DNA of 64,000 nt from NCBI GenBank assembly GCA_000708835.1, contig DF236974.1, positions 236,626 to 300,625 on the forward strand, written 5' to 3'. Every line of letters starts with the position of its first letter. The stretch's first letter is position 1. Shown piece after piece: positions 47,273 through 59,900 of the stretch. A program made the position numbers and the translations under genes. Below the pieces are notes generated by a model. That model saw only the letters and a list, made by a program, of their open reading frames with translations. It was not told the origin of the DNA and searched no databases. Origin of the DNA: Klebsormidium nitens. Its lineage: Eukaryota; Streptophyta; Klebsormidiophyceae; Klebsormidiales; Klebsormidiaceae.

Positions 47273-50200
47273 ATGGCTGAGCCTCGGGAGTTGCGCGCGC
47301 TCCACTTCAAAGGGGCCATCGTGAGTCCTTGTGACGAGTCTCCCACCCTGAGTCCAAGCCCACACTCCTCCTCCATGTCTTCTCTTGACTGTTCGATTGA
47401 AGAGCAGGATCTGGATGATACTTTCGAAGCACTTCAGCAGCATGACCGCACCTTTGGCTCCAGAGACACAGCTGGGAGCTCGTTGGATGGCAAAGGCTGG
47501 CCTCTTCTGAGGAGCTTGGTGTTCAGTCCCGCAACTGGACTCAGGTCTGAGTCCAGCTCGATAGACCTAGAGCCTGCAATTTGTCCTGGGGTTTTTGTTG
47601 GGCCAGCTGAAGTTTCAGGCAGTGGCTTAGTGATCGGCAGCAAGGACCGGGGCTTCTCAGGCAATTGTGAACCGGCGGTGGTTCCATTCCACCAAGTCTA
47701 CTGGACAGGAAAGGAGCAGGCTTACATGATGCAGGCCATGACGTCAGGGAAGATCTCAGGTGCGTGCACGTTGACTATATGTCTTCACCATCTCAGCCTG
47801 AGCGCCTGGTGGATCCTTGCCAACACGGCTGTACCCCTGTTCAAGCATGAGACTCTGACAATAAGAGTTCAGAAGGATGAAAGCTTTTGTGTGGTGCAGC
47901 CAGTTGAGAATCTCAGCAAGTAACGAGATCGGGATTATCTGCCTAGGAAAACCTCGTGCCCTTGATGTGAAGTTGGTTGAGTTCAGTCACAGGGAACCAA
48001 TGGCAAAGACACATCTGTTCTGCAAGGTCCCTAAACGTGAGCAAAGTTCTGAACAAGTGAACAGGGAATCGAGAAACCACAGGAACTTATGTATCTGCTT
48101 GGGGACTCTTACCTTTTAAGGTTGTCTCTTGATCGCAGTAGCTGGTGCAATCGAGACTCATCAAGACCCTGCCTCGAAATGAGTATCAACTTCTGTTTGC
48201 ATGTAACAGGACTCGGGCCATTTACTGGAAAGTGTGAGTCGCACTTGGAGCAAGTGCTTGGAGTCCCCAGAGCCCTGTTGACCACATCATGCACGCACGC
48301 GCTGGAGCTGATGGCTTTGCTGCTCAACGTTGGCCCAGGTACGTCAGAATCTTTGCTATGACGGCTTTTAGTATCTCCGTAGCTGGAGCTTCTTTCCTTT
48401 TTCTGAATACACTGTCCAACCGCATTCTCAGTGCCTTTCCCGTTTGTCCCTGCCCCAATCAAAGTGCTCGCGTATTCGTCACCTCCTAAGTGTCGCCTTC
48501 TGCGTTCTTCAGCATTACACATCTCACTTTAGTATTTTTCGTTCTGTGGCTCAGGGCTGACATACTTTTCCGCCTTTCAATATCTCCTTTCCTTCATTCT
48601 TCAAAGTATTAGCTCATCCCCTCCTAGTTACTTTTCCTCTTTTGAGCTGCCAAATTCAAGACATTTCCCAATGTCAGTCGAACTTTAGGCTTGCCTGTAT
48701 CTGAAAGCCTTTCTTAGACATGTCTTGCATTTGTCTTTTCGGACATCTTTTTATCCCAAACAGAGCGCTCTTCACCCACACAAGCCTTCTCTTCTTCGCC
48801 TAGCTGGCAACTTCCCTCTTCGCCCTTTAAAGAACGTAGATTCATGGGCCGCTCCTCTTATTGAATCTTCAAGCAGACCTGCCCTTGTTTTAGAGCATCA
48901 AGTACTCCCTCAACCTGTTACAGGGACACCGCAGGAAAATCCTTCTTAACCTTTCTTGCAGAAGCCTTTTGTCGTGTGGTCCTTAGCAAAATACCATTGT
49001 CTTCCACTGCATATCGTGTGCACTGATTGGAGCACGTTTTTGACGTGTAAGTTGCTGATCAAGTAGCTTCCCGACATTGTGAAGCTCAAACCATCGTCTC
49101 TCCAGGTGATGAGGTCATCATCCCGTCTTTTACATTCTGCTCCACCGCCAGTGCCTTCTCTCGTCACGGCGCGTGCATAGTATTTGTCGACTCACGAACA
49201 GATACTTTCAACATCGATGAGCGGCTCATCGAGCAGGTATGCGACTCATTGAACATCCATGCTGATTGTTCTTTAAGGTTCACCCCTCTCATTCTGGTCT
49301 CAGATGATGGGGAGAGGGGAATGACATATGGATGATGGCAGGATTTATCTCTTTTCCCGATAAGAGGCTGGAGGCCAAGAAAGAGAACCTAAGCTGATCT
49401 TGTCCAAAAGCTCGAACTGAGCCCCACACTCGTACACTTCAGGTCGAATGACCTGAAAAGCATTTTCCGGCGTTGATTGCCTGCAAGAATCGCTGACAAG
49501 GGGAATTGAAAGAGGTGGCAGCTCATGTGAGTCCTCTCCTTCTGCTTGCAGGCAATCACCCCTCGCACCAAAGCCATTGTGGTGATGCACTATGCCGGCG
49601 TCGCTTGCGACATGGACGAGATTTGGCGGGTCGCCTCCAAGTACGGGGTTCACGTGCTCGAGGACGCAGCTCATGCGTTCCTTGGAAGGTACGACATGCT
49701 GTCGTTGAAATTCAAATGTTGAGATAATCCACAACCAGACTCTTTCAGACCGTGCCTTTGGGGAACCTCAGATCTGGACCCTGAGTACGATTGCATTCAA
49801 TTGGACACTTTTGACACGGAGTCAAAGTGATTCGTCAAGAGTCACTGGCTGCATTTGAAAACATCTGCAGAAAGTCCTCACCAGATCCACACCGGAATGA
49901 CTCGGCTCTTACGATTTTTCGACCAAAGGAAATTTAACAAAAGTGGGGCTCGTTCTTTCATGTCCTTTGGCTGGCCGTCAAATGAACGAGAGCTCGTCAT
50001 GCCAGGGTTGAATTGAGGCAGACAGCATGTTTCATTGTAAGGTACTAAAGTGTATTGTGCACCACTTTAATATCCCGCAGTTACAAGGGCAGGCCGCTTG
50101 GGAGTCTGGGCACCTTTGGGGCGCTGAGTTTTCATGAGACGAAGAACATCACATGCGGCGAGGGCGGTGCGCTCTTGATCAACGACGCGCGGTTCGTCGA

Positions 50201-51643
50201 GAGAGCGCTGACCATCCGAAGCTGCGGCAACGACAGGCACCGCTTTGTGCAAGGATCGGCTCTCAGGTAAGCACGCAGTATAATCATGTGACGTCATCGA
50301 AGATGCTGTACGATTTTCTGTGCGAATCTATGCGCATTCTAAACCGCTGATAGATTCTCGAACCTTTCCCGGGGATGTGACAGCATTATGATTCAGCTCG
50401 CACGTTCTGTTGCAAGAGCCGGAAAGGTTCGATCAGTCGGCCTCTACTCTTAACTTTGGACGTCGCGCTTAATAAAGCTTCATCGTTTCTGCTTCGGAAA
50501 ATGCTTTCGGGATACTGTGCCAAAAGACGTCGTCCGTTTAGAAGCTGACTTGTTCGGCAATCTTGCAAGTTTCGAAAGGCGTCAACTAAAACTTAAAGAG
50601 GTACTGAGCCTCTCGTCATGTTGCCGTCTTTCAAAGACCAATCTTCAGGGCCTCCTTTCCCAAAGTTCTAGCTCGGAAGGGTTCAAAAGGTGGCGCTCCC
50701 CTTTTCTGGACAGTCTAACATAAGAACGCCGAATTTCTCTCTGGCTGAACGAAGACGTCAGGCTTGACTGCAAGCGGAGGTTTAGTTTTCGTCAACCTGA
50801 CCATATTAAATTTTCTGGAATACCATGACGAGTAGACCGCTCTTCGCCTCTCCTCTGACGTGACACGTGTGAATTTCATGCAGCTACACGTGGCGCGACG
50901 TCGGCTCCAGCTACGCTCCGTCCGACCTCCTTGCGGCGACGCTTCTGGCCCAACTCGAACTCAGCGTTCCGATCACCGCAAAACGGGGACTCCTTTGGCA
51001 CCGGTACCGAGACTCTCTACGAGATTGGGCAGATGCAAATAGCGTCGTTCTCCCCCGGGTGCCGACGGTATGCCAACCTGCGTATCATATCTTCGCGGTC
51101 CTTATGCCCAGCCCGCAAGCAGCGACCGGTGAGTCTTCGGTTAGCGTTGTCTAACCCTGCTTAAACTTCTGTCGCAACGGGCATCGAGTAGGAAAAAGAA
51201 AGCGATCGAAAATGTTGAACCGAGCTCGTCGAATCTTTTTTCACACCCGCTCTCCAATTGGCTGTTGCGTCACCACCGAAGGTCTTCGAGGCATACAGCT
51301 TTTAGAGGAACCTCATCTGCACAGCATCACGGTTAAGTCTGTAAGTCCATGGAGAAGACGAACTCCTGAAGACTTTTCTTTGTGATTAAAAGCTTCAACT
51401 TTCCTCTCTCCTCACCCCTCAGGTTTGACAGCTCACTTGAAAGCCGAAGGCATCAAGGGCGCCGCACACTACCAACCCCTCCACCTATCCAAGGAAGGCA
51501 GCCGCGTTCAATACGGTCTGTCAGCGCATTGCCCTAATTCCGTTTTCATAAGTCGGTGTATTCTGCGACTGCCCCTCTTCACAGCTCTATGTTTAAGTGA
51601 CCAAGACCGGGTCGTCGATGCAGTCAGAGCCTATAAGTGTTAG
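47273..51643 (+). CDS. WecE-like dTDP-sugar aminotransferase (DegT/DnrJ/EryC1/StrS family)
   Basis: PLP-dependent sugar aminotransferase; the closest familiar type is bacterial WecE/RffA, which aminates dTDP-4-keto-6-deoxyglucose. Exons: 47273-47759, 48210-48338, 49106-49236, 49552-49688, 50081-50266, 50884-51128, 51423-51643 (TAG), all in phase; 511 residues. About 130 N-terminal residues are a Ser-rich extension absent from bacterial enzymes. The catalytic domain begins near QVYWTGKEQAYMMQAMTSGK. Landmarks are LTTSCTHALE, GDEVIIPSFTFCSTASAF, VVMHYAGVACDMDE, VLEDAAHAF, the Schiff-base lysine K316 in FHETKN, CGEGGALLIN, YTWRDVGSSYAPSDL and a RLPLF segment near the end. The family is bacterial in character, so old horizontal transfer with later intron gain is plausible. 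Substrate is inferred. Confidence 0.9.
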
Positions 51644-52476
51644 TGTCCCGCCTCCGTTTTTCTGTAAGTACGTGTAGAGATTCCGGATTGATGTAAGATC
51701 CAAGGCCCTCCCAGCAACTGTAGCAGACAGACGTTTGGGACTCACTTCGCAGACTTACAGGATTTGAAGCAACAAGTCGAGGTGTAGAAGCGACTTCTTG
51801 TGGCACACAAACTTGCAGATGCTAAGCAAGACCGAAGCACTCGTGATGAACCTGCTAAGGCTAGTACAGCAAGTTGAAGGTATTCGAAGTTAGTCGGATC
51901 GATAAGGTCTTTGAAAGGTTTGCAAGAACGGGCTAGTTGAAACCTGGTGCCAGATCGATATCGTTGTAGGGTATGAACATGCTTTGTCTGATATATATGT
52001 ATGTTATGAACATGCTGGTGTAGAGACAGCTTTGGTTGCAGGGCATCCCAATCTAGCGCTTCGAGTAAGAAATCATGGTTAGAGTCCAGCCCAGCTTGGC
52101 GGTTGCTTGGATGGTTTCGATGCACGCCAATCATGCAGTACTCATCATTGACATGCTGGACAACTTGTTCAATTGTTCAACAACTGAACAGCCAAATTGT
52201 GTCGACATTTTTAGATCTCATGCATATGTGCATGGCCGGCGAGGTCCAGCCGTGATCCTGCGCCGAGGTCAAGCGCAAAGGTGGTGGCCCTCGCAGTGCC
52301 CCGGCCGGTATGAATTGGCACCTTATTAAAAAGGGGGGTTCGAGTACGTTTTGCGTATAGTAGCTTTAATTGACGGTTCTTGGTCTATCGAAGTAATTGC
52401 CGCACGATCCTAGCGTTGACCGTACTACAGAAGAAGCAAACATTGGGTTCGATCTAGCTGACTACTGGGCTATAAG
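51644..52476. other. Convergent intergenic region
   Basis: Between the stop of the aminotransferase gene and the stop of the unknown minus-strand gene. No supported feature. Confidence 0.55.
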
Positions 52477-55400
52477 CTAGGCGACGCTCCCCGCCACGAT
52501 GCCGTCCTCGGGAAACGTGCACTTCCGGCTGCATAGATACTCGAGCAGCTGCGCAAGATCGCGCTTCGCTGCCCCGGTCTCCCACTCGCTTCTCCCGGGC
52601 TCTTTCAGCCAGACGGTAGCGGCGCCGCGCCAGTCGCCGAAGCGCACAAGGAGCCCGGTTGCCGCGTGCGCGACTTCCACATGCCACACCGAATCGGTGC
52701 TGAGGGTTTCGCCGGCCATCGGCGTGATCAGAGTTAGGTCGTACTTGAAGGCGGGGTGGTCCGTGGGAACCAGGAGGATGAGATTCCCGAGCGTGAAGGT
52801 CGCCCTGAGGCGGTAGAGGAGCATCGCGGATGAGATGGCCGCGCAGAGGGGCACCTCAGTCGCGCTCCCCGAGCCCTACAAGACGAACGGAAAGGTGAAG
52901 ATCACCGCTTGATGCCGCCTTTGTTTCAGCGGTTTCGATGACATGAAAGGTAGTCAAACGCTGAGCTCACATAAGAGGACGTTCTGACGATCTACTTGCC
53001 AAATGTAAGGAAGACGCTAAGAGCACCAAGAATTACCCGAATTCGTTCGGTCCTATTCTCCAACTTCATCACCGAAGGATGTGTCGTGTCTCAGAAAATT
53101 CAGAAGCCATCTGAAGTTACAACTTTGAAGGGATATGCAACGGGCGACAGCTGCATTTTTTCGTAATTACCTCCCCCGCTTCCTTCTCTTTTCCAGAGGC
53201 CGAGGCCTCCGTCTTTGCTTTTTTTGGAGGCGCTCTCTTTGCACGCTTCTCCTTGGGGTTCGATGGTGATCTTGCCGGTGATTGGGTTGAACGAGACAGG
53301 TAGGGCCTCGCAACCACTGATCACGGCGCTGCAGCTGCAGAAAAAGCAAGTCACGTTGATTCAAGGCCATGCGACAATCCGATCAGTCGTCGAACTGAGG
53401 CTCTCAAGGTTACAGTGGCTGCAGACGTTTTCGAAGCGTCCACTTTACCCGCAAGTCCAAGGTACCAACGCAACTGCTGGAGTGCCATCAAACGTTCAAA
53501 GAGGAAATGTCCTAGTCCGCTGAGTCTCTACGCGCGTTGCTGACGTCAAGTCCATTGCAGCTTGCAGTTACTTGCCTGCCTCTCTTTCCGGAGGCCTTCC
53601 ACGGTGCCTTTGCAATGGCTCCGATCTCCTCGTCGTCAACTGGATCCATGCCGGCAAAGACGGGGTCGACCGGGTATTTTGCGCCCTGCAAGATTTTTAC
53701 TGAGATCTCTTAAAATCCACTTACTTCATGTTCTACTCGTGAGACATCAGTGCTGCAGATGGCAATGTCACTGATTAGAAGATGACGTGCTTCTCCTCTA
53801 AGCAATTAGAGCTTTCAAATCGCACATTCGCACGTCTGTCAAGTCCGTCAGGCGGCCGTATTCTTTTGATGACGAGCCTCTACGCTTCTGTTCTAGGTTT
53901 TGCATTCTGCTTTCAGATTCCGCAAACACTACCAGACAGAAAGTGGAAATCAAATGAGCGACGCAGAGGGTTTCACCTCAAAGACGGACGGCCAATCCTG
54001 GAGCAGGGCGGGGTCCACTGTACCGGCAGACACGCCGCAGGGGTGACGACACTCGGTGGACAGCAGGAGCGCGAGCAGCGCGGCCGCGTCGCTGCGGAAC
54101 GCGTCCTTCCAAGGCCCCTTTGCGTCCGCTACCTACAAATAGAGCGGTTTTAATACTTTCACAAGCACTGTCGTCATGATGTCAATCGTTGCTTCATCTG
54201 AAATTGAGGATGAAACCGGAAACAACGGATCAAGGTTTGCAACTTGAGAATTTATCCGAAGCTTTTCACGTTTCTTTCTGGTTATTGCTGGTTCATTTCA
54301 TTGAAACTCCGGTTCTGTGTTTCTGACAAGCTTCCAGGGGGCTCACGATCTCATATCCGCAAGGCTGTGAAACGAGTCCCAACGGAGTCTCGAAAATACG
54401 ACGTTCCGATCGCAGGAAGAAGAGCACGAAAGTTCGATATTTCTCCTATCATTCCCCTTTTCATTCCTGACTTCTTTCTGCTGTTTGGGAACAATTCGTT
54501 GAAGAGTTTAACAATATTGAAGGCACTCACATTGAAAATGAAAGTGGCGCTCCATTCCCCCACGCTCACGCGGCCGCCGCTGAGCGCATGTTCCAGCGTA
54601 AACCCCCAGATGCACTTGCACCCGTCACCTCTCTCCACTTTCAGCTTCGGAAACAGGCAGCGCATGCGGTAGAGGGCCTGAGCGGCGGAGAGCACGTGGC
54701 CGAAGCTCGACTCAGGGCTGGATTTATCTCGGAAGTCCACCTTCCCCAGTGTGACCAGACCCGTATCCCACTTGAAAAGGCATGACTCGCTGAAGGAGCG
54801 TCCGTCGTCGTTGGGAGCGGGACGCCAGAGGCGCTTGAAATCGGACAGGCGCGCTTCGTCCGCCTTAGAGTGGATCAAGCTGGCGGACTTGTCGTTCAGG
54901 TCAACGCTGACCAGTAACCGGTTTCCCCCGGGGAACGCCCAGGAGGCACCTCGGGGCGGGAGAACCGGGGGGCGAACTAGGTATGGGAACTTGTCGCGGG
55001 GGTCGAGGTTGTCCAGAAGGTTGGCTGTAGAGCACGATTTGACGTTGGGGTTAGAAGACGCATGGTTCTCTCGGCACTGGAACATGCCTGAAGTGCTCTC
55101 AATCAGAGAGGCATGACGACATTGTGTCTCCTCTCTTTCATTCATTGAGTCAAGAACTCAAGAAAACATACATCTTTGAGATGCACACATTTAAGGTCCC
55201 AGCGAAAAATGCATGAAGGGTAGAGGAAACAGGAAGCTGATTACATTGAACCAAGAAAGGCAACCGGATCCCGCGACCTTTTCATGTGTCACGACTTGAC
55301 AAACCAGATGGCAGATGATATGAGCTTCTTGTCCTTTCCGAAAGCTTCAGGAAATCATGAGGACGGTCATCTAACACCTAAGACAATAAAGGACGGTTGT

Positions 55401-55789
55401 CTGTAGTCAAGGTCTTTAAAATAAACGGTTTCTGGTCCTGTACAGCGATTGATGGGCCTCATTCGTGTTCACTTCTTTTTCTGGATGGCAATGGAGAATT
55501 GAGTTTGTTTTTGAACCAGAGCAACTCGGACGATCGGCTAGCATTACAAAGACACGCAACAAAAGCATCACAGTTTCATTGAGGGCGCATAAATCTTACC
55601 CTTTTTAACATCAAAGCGCGTCTCAGCGTCCGGTACTGCTGACAGAAGCCATGTGCGGAACTCAATGCTTTTCATGTGGTGCTCGAGGATAGCCACCTTC
55701 TGCTTCTTCTCATTGTTGTCGCCAGGATCTCCAACGTCCTTGAGTCGCTTATTCAGAGCGATCCACTCGTGTGCTAACTTAGCAGCCAT
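52477..55789 (-). CDS. Conserved-looking protein of unknown family
   Basis: A multi-exon gene whose family I do not recognise. Exons in consistent phase: 55789-55600 (ATG at 55789; the frame opens slightly further upstream, so a 5' exon is possible), 55024-54531, 54132-53977, 53685-53572 (or to 53576 with a GC donor). After these come a Lys-rich exon ending at 53171, whose start and frame are ambiguous, and a last exon 52875-52477. The first exon has MAAKLAHEWIALNKRLK and is helical. The second holds FPYLVRPPVLPPRGASWAFP and several Trp-rich strands. The fourth is acidic (DPVDDEEIG) then basic. The Lys-rich exon contains KEKRAKRAPPKKAK, an NLS-like stretch, in the frame that joins the last exon. 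The total is roughly 450 residues or more. No signal peptide or membrane span is seen. Nuclear function is possible but unproven. Confidence 0.65.
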
Positions 55790-56942
55790 GATGCAACCTC
55801 TAAGAATCTGCAAACATTATGGAGCAAGCAATTAGTAAGATCGCTCCTGTGCTCTCGTTCAAAACTGCCACTTTACCTGACAAGCAGCAGCAAATAATCT
55901 TGAGGCATGCATCTCGATGACGACAGAACCATGGCCTGACTCAGAGTCAAATGGACATTTTCTGAACATCCAACTGTCCAGGATTGTCATTGGGAATTAT
56001 ACAGTACTTTCCTGCCTGTAGCTCCGACAACCACCAGCTGAGGCACAAAGGAAAAAAGCAGCTTGCAAATACCACCATAGATCAAGCGACAGCATTCGAG
56101 CTTTCCTCTCACCATCAGCAATCGGGCGGGCAGCACTTCTAAAGTCTGCTGGTTTTCCTCATTCATTTATGGATGCCAGGAATGACAGCGCGCGGCTGCC
56201 CGCGCAGATTTTACCGGTGGTTTCGGGGGTTTTGAGGGTGGTCCGAACCGGGTTCGGACAATGGCCGGGGGTGGCGTCAAACTGTCCGAAAGTTCGAAAT
56301 TGAATGGCTCAGTGCAGTCCGTTCGCGTCGCGGGCGGCCGGCCGCGGCCGTAGCCTGGGCCCGTAGTCCGCGCTACCCTATAATGTAGCCTGATGATCGG
56401 TCGCCACCTACTATATGAGGCCTGGATACATGGATACATCGAATTTGTTCTCTGCATGACTTAAGGCGCGGCTTTATAAACGTCGGTATGCCGCGCGGCG
56501 CCGTTGAGCTTCTCAAGCATAATTGACTCATGCAGACCAAGTCTGAGATCTGAAGCACGGGGCTCAGTTAAGCACGCAACAAGGGCGCGGCAGATGTGCC
56601 TGCCCGATTACATGTGCACCGGTCATCGCCGGCATCAGCTCCATGGTGTCTAAGTGAACGGGTCAGTATCTCGAAGGACTACGACAAGCATCTACTATAT
56701 TAGATCCCTGAGTCCTCTTGGATACACTGTGCAGCGCGTTAAAGTACAAGAGATTGTGTACAGCTCGGTGACTACAGTTCTGCTGTCTCTTTCGATATGG
56801 TACAAGTTTCTCTTGAAGCAAGAAGGATATCCGAAGCGCCTCAGGCCTCATCTGCAAAACACTGCTGATTCTGTGTGACTGCAGCCACCCCTTACGCATA
56901 CAATTCTTTCAGATCAAGGTGCTCCAACTTGCTCCGTTTGGC
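55790..56942. other. Region between the unknown gene and WDR90
   Basis: Upstream of the unknown gene and downstream of WDR90, both on the minus strand. It holds a GC-rich island at about 56180-56375 with inverted CGGCCGGCCG-type sequence and two GTAGCCTG motifs. No exon can be supported. Confidence 0.45.
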
Positions 56943-59900
56943 TTAAGGGTCTGTTCGCAGTCGCCACCGCAGAATGGCGTTGCCTTCACCCACTGTCAGC
57001 AAGCTTGGACTTGGCTCACTTGTAAAAGCGGCGCAAAGGACGGTCCCATTTTGGCCAGAAAATGACTGCGCAGCTTCATCGAGGCTCGTGCTCCATACCT
57101 GCATTCGATGCGACTTTCATTACGAAAGGTGGACTCCCTCGAGCACTCGAATCAGTCTTAGCCGACGAGTTACGACTGGTAAGGCCGTTAAATCTGTGAA
57201 ACCGATCTTATAAATGCGCCACTCAGCAATCTGCTTCATCTTTAGTTAAACGTGAGGCTTGACAAGCTCACACAAACGGAAGCACCTCGCGCTTCATCAT
57301 CAAAGCGTACGCTGCATAAGATTGTGCAAGAGAAGGTTTGGCATCTGGTTCCTGTCGCTTTGCTCTCCTCTCTGAATGGAAAATAGAAACCTTGCTGAGT
57401 AGAACAAAGCATATTCTCGGATGTTCGCTTCTTTTCAAACAGAAACCGGATATCCTACCTTGACCAGCCGGTCGCTTCCACCGGTCGCTACGAGGGCGCC
57501 ATCCGCACTGACAGCCAGAGCTTGGCAGTCGCCCCGATGCACGTCGGGAACGCGTCCCGCCAGCTGGCCGCTCGCCACGTCATACTTCTCCAGCCTCGCT
57601 TCAGTGGTGACGGCGAAGATGAAGCGCGCGTCGGGAGAAAAGGCCAGCTTGCGGATAGTAGAGGAAGCGGGAATCACGCGAGGCGGCTGCAGCGAGAAGG
57701 ATAAGAAGTGCTAGGCGGGGCGATAAGGGGAGGTGTGCTGAAGTGACAAATGGGAAGCTCCGCTCGTGCCACAATGTTCCTGATTAAAATACTTACGGAC
57801 ATATTGCGTCAGATTAGCTTTGCTTGAAGGACGTTTGTACTACGTATGCGCCCAGTTGTGCGATTTGCGGCTTTCGCGGAAGGCCAAAATAGGGCTCAGA
57901 CAGCCTGATGGACGCATTCATACTTAAATCCAGTGCTGCAACTCTACACGCCAAGACCCGGTTGGTTTCAGCTCAAGTGCGCCTCAGGCGGATGCCCCTA
58001 GCGATTGTCCCATTGATCGATCTTTGGAACCCTCATGCCCACATCCGAGCCGTTGCCAATAGCTCCTTACAAGGAGCTAGCCGGTCCTCCCAGAGAGAGC
58101 GCTCGATAGCTGTCGCCATCTTTCAGACAGCCCGTGTGCGCCCGTGTGCGCCCTAATATCGACTTACAAGTGCATCAGCGCGTGCATCATCTGTAATAAG
58201 AAAATTCCCGAATGGCTGTGTTGGGAAACTCCTGCTTCCAATTATAGCTCTCACCTGCGCCCAATTTGAGGTATCGTACAGGACTACCGACTTCCCGTCC
58301 GGGCCTAGCGTCGCCAGCTGTCGCCCGTCCGCAGTCCCGGCCATCTCCGCGTGGCGCTTTCCCATTGGAGTCGCCAGGATCTTGGCCGGTGCATACTCCC
58401 GGGTGGCGTCATAGATGCAGAGGTTGCCCTCCGCGCCCGAAGAGACCAAGTGGTCGCCAGACCCCAGAAAAAGCTGCACAAGACCCAAGAACGGCAGCGG
58501 TTTGAGCATTTGCTTCTCGCTACAGTAACGACTGTACTATCATTAGATTAATCTCTTGTTCTACGAAGCAGAGCAACTTTTGGACGCCTCTTTCTTTCCC
58601 GGGGACCCTAGAACGATAACATGTGAAATATGCCTCATTTACGGTCACTCCTAGATCTTGGTGTCTGAAGCTAAGAAAGTCGATTTGTCTCGGTCGTTCT
58701 TTCCGTATGAAACCTCATTCGAGAAACTTCAAGGAACTTTAGGCATGTTTGCGCGGCGTACCACTTGCTGGACGGGCCCTCTGTGCTGCCGCCGCTCGTG
58801 CACGAGCGTCGTGTTTTCGATGGCGAAGACGCGCACCATGCCGCTTTGGAAGCCGCACGCGATCACGCGCTCGCACGGGTGGTACGCCAGGCAGGTCGGG
58901 CAGTCACCTGTAAGCACGTGATGGACTAGTCTACCATTGGAATCTGCTGTTCATGACTGATCAATGGTACTGTTTTATGTGCGTGATTGATTGATTTTGT
59001 GTGCACCGCGCACAGGGAAACTTCGTAACCGTGTGTGCTAATCTAGAAAGAAGCAATCAACCAGGACTTCAAGACCTCCGGGGTTTCAAAAGTTTGGGAT
59101 CGACAGAGCTTCGGTCAATGTAGCTTTTTGAGGACGATTGGAAAAGTATCAGACGCACGATGCTGCAAGGTGGATCGTACTAGGGATGGCTGCTGCAAGG
59201 CCATATGCATTGCTGCAAGCATTCGCTAGCACATGAGTCTAGTAGAAAAACCCTATCTCTAAGTAATTAACCTCGCAAAGAACGCAAAGGAAGCTTTGAC
59301 AGGCCTTGGGGGAGAGAATCACTTTGACGACGTACCTGGGGCATCAAACTCGTAGAGCTGCTCCATAGAGTCCAGGGACCAGATTCGAACCGTTCGGTCC
59401 GCGGAAATTGTCGTGAATTGGGACTGCTTTGGGTCGATGGCCAAAGCGAGCACCTGTTGTGCATAAACAAACAAATCGAAGGTTGAGAAGGATGTTCTTG
59501 GTCAGCTCCGAGTTAGGGAGGAGATTGAGAGAACAACGAGGACCCATACATTGATGATCAGGTTCCGGACGCAAGCGATGCATTAGACATTCCAGTATGC
59601 TTTGCTTCTTCGTGAATGATGAGGAGAACGTTGACGAAAGACGGATATTTTTGGGAGCGGTACGTCACTTGCTGTTGCAAAAACTCCATATCATGTTTTA
59701 ATCTGTGACAAATTAATTCTTGTTGTCTGAACAGAGACAGAGCAAGCAAGACATACAGGACTTGTACAAAGCCAAACGTGATTACCTTGTCGGTGTGTGA
59801 CCTCAGCAGAGTGAGATTTCGGTGGTTGCCCACGTCTAGCACTCCCACGGAACCGCTCCTCGTGCCAAAGGCCACGCTGAGACCGTCTGCGCGGACGCTC

